From: Thalassospira indica | Lineage (GTDB): Bacteria; Pseudomonadota; Alphaproteobacteria; Rhodospirillales; Thalassospiraceae | NCBI RefSeq assembly: GCF_003403095.1 | Contig: NZ_CP031555.1 | Location: forward strand, 682,001 to 746,000 | Direction: 5' to 3' | DNA length: 64,000 nucleotides | Shown here: positions 61,293 to 64,000 of the stretch, in pieces | Layout of the letters: each line of letters starts with the position of its first letter | Position numbering within the stretch: position 1 is the stretch's first letter | The notes under the pieces: generated by a model | Told to the model about the DNA's origin: nothing | The model's input: only the letters and a program-made list of their open reading frames with translations | Database searches by the model: none | Position numbers and translations under genes: made by a program

Positions 61293-61715
61293 ATGAACGC
61301 GCTCAGCGCTTTGCCGTCGCAATTCTGTCCTGATGGACTGGTTGCGTTCGCCGACGACAGTCCCAGCGCCAAGGCAGCCCTTGAAACAGTGTTGCGTCGG
61401 GCAGGATATGACGTGGCCGGTTTTGATTGTGCCGATGATCTGATTGATCAGCTGGACGGGCTTTATCCCCGTGCCATCATCCTTGATATTGAAATGCCGG
61501 GTATGAGCGGCTTTGAAGCGTTCTGCGAAATTCGCCGCCGCTATCCCAACAGCCAGAATGTGCCGGTTTTCTTCTTCTCGGCCCATTATGACGCCGACAC
61601 CCGCGCACAAGCCGATGCGCTTGGGGCGGCCGATTTCATCAGCAAGGACGCCAGCCCGAAAGTGGTGCTTGAGCAACTCAATCGGGTGCTGGGTCATTCC
61701 ATCAGTGCCTGCTAG
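61293..61715 (+). CDS. Stand-alone response regulator receiver protein
   Basis: The 140-residue protein is a single receiver domain. The acidic pocket (Asp21, Asp22), the phospho-acceptor Asp65 in ILDIEMPGMSG, Ser96 and Lys118 in FISKDA are all present, so it should be phosphorylated. It has no output domain and no neighbouring kinase, like CheY- or DivK-type proteins. Its role is not predictable from context. Confidence 0.9.
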   Translation: MNALSALPSQFCPDGLVAFADDSPSAKAALETVLRRAGYDVAGFDCADDLIDQLDGLYPRAIILDIEMPGMSGFEAFCEIRRRYPNSQNVPVFFFSAHYDADTRAQADALGAADFISKDASPKVVLEQLNRVLGHSISAC

Positions 61716-61764
61716 CGGTGCTGGGAGACCAGCCCTGCCTTGATCAATCCTGAACGGATCACCA

Positions 61765-61792
61765 CGCCCTGCCTTATGCAGGGCGTTGTTGT
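61765..61792 (+). terminator. Terminator overlapping the phhA stop
   Basis: CGCCCTGC (61765-61772) pairs perfectly with GCAGGGCG (61778-61785) around CTTAT, followed by TTGTTGTCTG. The convergent phhA gene ends inside the loop (stop at 61774-61776). Confidence 0.7.
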
Positions 61793-62673
61793 CTGTGGGG
61801 CCTGTGGGGCTCCTCGCCCAGAGAAATGATGCTGTCTGCGGCCCCGTGCACATGATAAAGCCGATCTGTCGACAAGGTGGTTGCTGGATCAATCGCAGGC
61901 TTCTTGGCAAGCCGATCATAGATCGGCGCCAGTGGCACATTCATCGCGTCAAACAACTGATCGTAACTTTCCAGCACGAAATAGGTTTTCTGGAAATCAT
62001 CAATCGCATAATCCGTGCCCATGACCCGTTCAAGCTCGAACGCCACCCGGTTTGGCGTGGGATCGGTGACCGAATAGATGGTTTCGGTTTGCGATGACAA
62101 CATGCCCGCCCCATAGGCGCGCAAACCATGCGGGGTCATGATCAGGCCAAACTCGACCATATACCAATACATCCGCGCCAGCTGTTTCAGGCCGCCCTTA
62201 GCAATTGCCTCTGGGCCCTTGGCGCCATAGGCCGCCAGATAATCGGCAAAGGTCGGGTCATAGAGCATCGGCACATGACCAAAAAAGTCATGGAAGATGT
62301 CGGGTTCGACCAGATAATCCATTTCCTCGGGCTTGCGCAGCCACACGGTGACCGGGAACCGACGATTGGCAAGATGGTCAAAAAACACATCATCAGGCAC
62401 CAGGCCCGGAACAGCCACAAGATGCCAACCGGTCGCCGCATGAAGCTTCTCGCTGACCCGGCCGAAATGCGGAATCTGATCCGCCGCATCAAGTTTCATC
62501 AGATTGCGAATGTAATCCTCGGCAGCATATCCGGGCAAAATGCGCGACTGGCGGTCATAAAGTTTGCGCCATAGCTCGTGCTCGGCTTCGGTATATGTGC
62601 TCCAGTCCTGATCGATGGTGTAGTCGTCATTGATGTGGCTGTAATCGCCACGCAGATCGTTTCCCTGATTCAT
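61774..62673 (-). CDS. phhA: Phenylalanine 4-monooxygenase
   Basis: The 299-residue iron enzyme hydroxylates phenylalanine to tyrosine using tetrahydropterin. The iron ligands are visible: His128 and His133 in FHDFFGHVPML, and Glu174 in YWYMVEFGL. It is divergent from an Lrp/AsnC gene, an arrangement frequent for phhA in alphaproteobacteria. TyrR-type half-sites TGTAAA lie upstream. No pterin dehydratase (phhB) gene is next to it. Confidence 0.96.
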   Translation of the reverse strand: MNQGNDLRGDYSHINDDYTIDQDWSTYTEAEHELWRKLYDRQSRILPGYAAEDYIRNLMKLDAADQIPHFGRVSEKLHAATGWHLVAVPGLVPDDVFFDHLANRRFPVTVWLRKPEEMDYLVEPDIFHDFFGHVPMLYDPTFADYLAAYGAKGPEAIAKGGLKQLARMYWYMVEFGLIMTPHGLRAYGAGMLSSQTETIYSVTDPTPNRVAFELERVMGTDYAIDDFQKTYFVLESYDQLFDAMNVPLAPIYDRLAKKPAIDPATTLSTDRLYHVHGAADSIISLGEEPHRPHRQQRPA

Positions 62674-62702
62674 GGCCGTCCTCTTTCGGGTTCTATTGCC
62701 GA

Positions 62703-62722
62703 TTTACAAGGATCATTTTACA
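62703..62722 (-). promoter_or_regulatory. Two TGTAAA half-sites upstream of phhA
   Basis: On the minus strand TGTAAA occurs twice, 14 bases apart (62722-62717 and 62708-62703), 30-50 bases before the phhA start. Each is a half of the TyrR box TGTAAA-N6-TTTACA; the second halves are poor. The Lrp-type protein encoded next door is an equally possible binder in this gap. Confidence 0.35.
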
Positions 62723-62813
62723 TCAACTCTAATGTCATTTTCTGGCCAATAAGGCGTCCAAATCGGTTATGATGTGTATATTGTGACCTTTTTGGTTTGA
62801 TTTGGGGTTTAAA

Positions 62814-63293
62814 ATGACTGACGTGACGCTAAGCGCGACCGATATCCGGATACTGCAGGCCCTGCAAAAGGACGCCGCGATCAGCAATGTTCAACTGGCG
62901 GAAATGGTCGGCATGTCACCATCGCCCTGTTTGCGTCGGGTCAAACAACTCGAAGCCTCCGGGGTCATCAAACGTCAGGTCGCACTCCTTGATCGCAAGA
63001 AGCTTGGTTTCGGTGTGCTGGCAACCATTCAGGTCCGCTTGCAAAGCCATACCGAACAGGGGGCGGAGGATTTCGCCCGCGCGATGAATGATCTGCCGGA
63101 AATCCTGTCTTGCTGGGCGATGACGGGGCGGCAGGATTTTCTGCTGGTGTCCGTGGCGCGCGATATCGAAAGCTTTGGCGATTTTGTCACCCATCAGTTG
63201 CTTTCAATGTCCAATGTGCGCGATGTGCAATCAAGTCTGGTTTTGAAGGAATACAAGAACCTGACGGCCATACCATTGCCGAAAGGTGTTTAA
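62814..63293 (+). CDS. Lrp/AsnC-family transcriptional regulator
   Basis: The 159-residue protein has the N-terminal helix-turn-helix (ILQALQKDAAISNVQLAEMV, then MSPSPCLRRVKQLEASGVI) and a C-terminal ligand-binding RAM domain (ARAMNDLPEILSCWAMTGRQDFLLVSVA). The start at 62814 (MTDVTLSATDIR) is preferred to a TTG at 62802. It is divergent from phhA and likely controls amino acid use; the ligand could be phenylalanine or another amino acid. Confidence 0.9.
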   Translation: MTDVTLSATDIRILQALQKDAAISNVQLAEMVGMSPSPCLRRVKQLEASGVIKRQVALLDRKKLGFGVLATIQVRLQSHTEQGAEDFARAMNDLPEILSCWAMTGRQDFLLVSVARDIESFGDFVTHQLLSMSNVRDVQSSLVLKEYKNLTAIPLPKGV

Positions 63294-63404
63294 AGGCAGC
63301 CCTCAGATGGCGGGCACATTCGCAGTTGCAAGATTTGCCATACTTGATTTTCCACCGGTGTTTCAGGCATAGACTGATCAACCCACCAAAGCCGGAGCTT
63401 TAAA

Positions 63405-64000
63405 ATGCCTCAGTCAATCGCTGCCAACCCGATCCTTGTCGAAGCCACACGCGGCGATATGGTCGAAAGTTTCCATCGCGGCCGTTACGTCGTGATGACG
63501 TCTGACGGGACAGTGGTTGATCAAGGGGGCGATATTGATGCGCTGATGTATCCGCGATCTGCGATCAAGCCGCTTCTGGCCATTCCGTTTGTTGAAAGCG
63601 GTGCGGTCGAGGCCTTCGGGCTTGAGGACAAACACATCGCTCTTGCCTGCTCATCGCATAATGGCGAGGAAGAACACGCCCAAACCGTCAAGGCATGGTT
63701 GGAGAAGATCGGTCTTTCGGTCGATACGCTGGAATGCGCCCCGCATTATTCACTCAGCCTGAATGCCGCGATTAAACAGGCGTCTGATCATGTCAGCCTG
63801 ACCAAGGCGCACAACAATTGCTCTGGCAAGCATTCAGGGTTCCTGTCGACCGCACAGCAGTTGGGCGAAGACCCGGCTGGCTATATCGAAGAGTCCCATC
63901 CGGTTCAGCAGCGCCTGATCAAGGTGTTGGAAGAAATGGGTGATTGCTATCTGTCTTCGACCCCGCGCGGTATCGATGGATGCGGTATTCCGGTGATCGG
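63405..64000 (+). CDS. Asparaginase (AnsA-type, Asparaginase_II family), N-terminal part
   Basis: The frame opens at ATG 63405 (MPQSIAANPILVEATRGDMV) and runs off the window after 198 codons. Family segments of the short, rhizobial-type asparaginase are present: YPRSAIKPLLAIPFVESGA, ALACSSHNGEEEHAQTV, AHNNCSGKHSGFL and TPRGIDGCGIPVIG. It would hydrolyse asparagine to aspartate and ammonia. GGAG lies nine bases before the ATG. It is 111 bases after the Lrp gene on the same strand, which may control it. Confidence 0.88.
   Translation, partial: MPQSIAANPILVEATRGDMVESFHRGRYVVMTSDGTVVDQGGDIDALMYPRSAIKPLLAIPFVESGAVEAFGLEDKHIALACSSHNGEEEHAQTVKAWLEKIGLSVDTLECAPHYSLSLNAAIKQASDHVSLTKAHNNCSGKHSGFLSTAQQLGEDPAGYIEESHPVQQRLIKVLEEMGDCYLSSTPRGIDGCGIPVI

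Overview
The window looks like chromosomal DNA of a marine-type alphaproteobacterium. Gene content and protein style are most like Thalassospira and relatives (Rhodospirillales); this is inferred from family resemblance, not from a marker gene. No rRNA, tRNA, CRISPR array, insertion sequence or phage gene was seen.

Layout. (1) 1-7283: the end of a urea ABC importer (urtC partial, urtD, urtE) followed by a complete urease operon ureDABCEFG. A large hairpin and a sigma-54-like promoter lie between the two. (2) 7284-10365: an SRPBCC/ArsR gene pair with two matching operator palindromes, then a biotin ECF importer bioYMN. (3) 10400-13850: the glutathione-dependent formaldehyde pathway (frmA, fghA), a divergent LysR regulator and a small DUF1508-type protein. 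(4) 13867-21790: 3-hydroxybutyrate dehydrogenase, a TyrR-family regulator, methionine gamma-lyase (mdeA), a lone periplasmic binding protein and an MdeB-like 2-oxoacid dehydrogenase E1. The tyrR/mdeA gap holds an exact TyrR box and a sigma-54-like promoter. (5) 21923-27284: housekeeping and membrane genes (HPP-CBS protein, Ldh_2-family reductase, Ca/Na antiporter, MarC, HNH protein, M48 protease). (6) 27703-53743: a type I secretion cassette, namely an ABC exporter with a long disordered tail, an HlyD adaptor and a single 22-kb gene for a 7333-residue RTX protein. (7) 53830-64000: dusC, a 50-residue protein with a strong ribosome binding site, meaB, methylmalonyl-CoA mutase mutB and mutA behind a cobalamin riboswitch, a lone receiver protein, phenylalanine hydroxylase, an Lrp/AsnC regulator and the start of an asparaginase.

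How the parts fit. The urea block imports urea and releases ammonia. MdeA gives 2-oxobutyrate from methionine, MdeB would make propionyl-CoA, and MutAB/MeaB finish propionyl-CoA use through methylmalonyl-CoA, so two distant parts of the window form one route. The TyrR protein probably controls mdeA and itself, and perhaps phhA, which has half-sites upstream.

The most notable items are: the giant secreted RTX protein, whose C-terminal-type module occurs twelve times; the B12 riboswitch placed before a B12-dependent enzyme; and the TyrR box plus sigma-54-like promoter beside a TyrR protein that has GAFTSA in place of GAFTGA.
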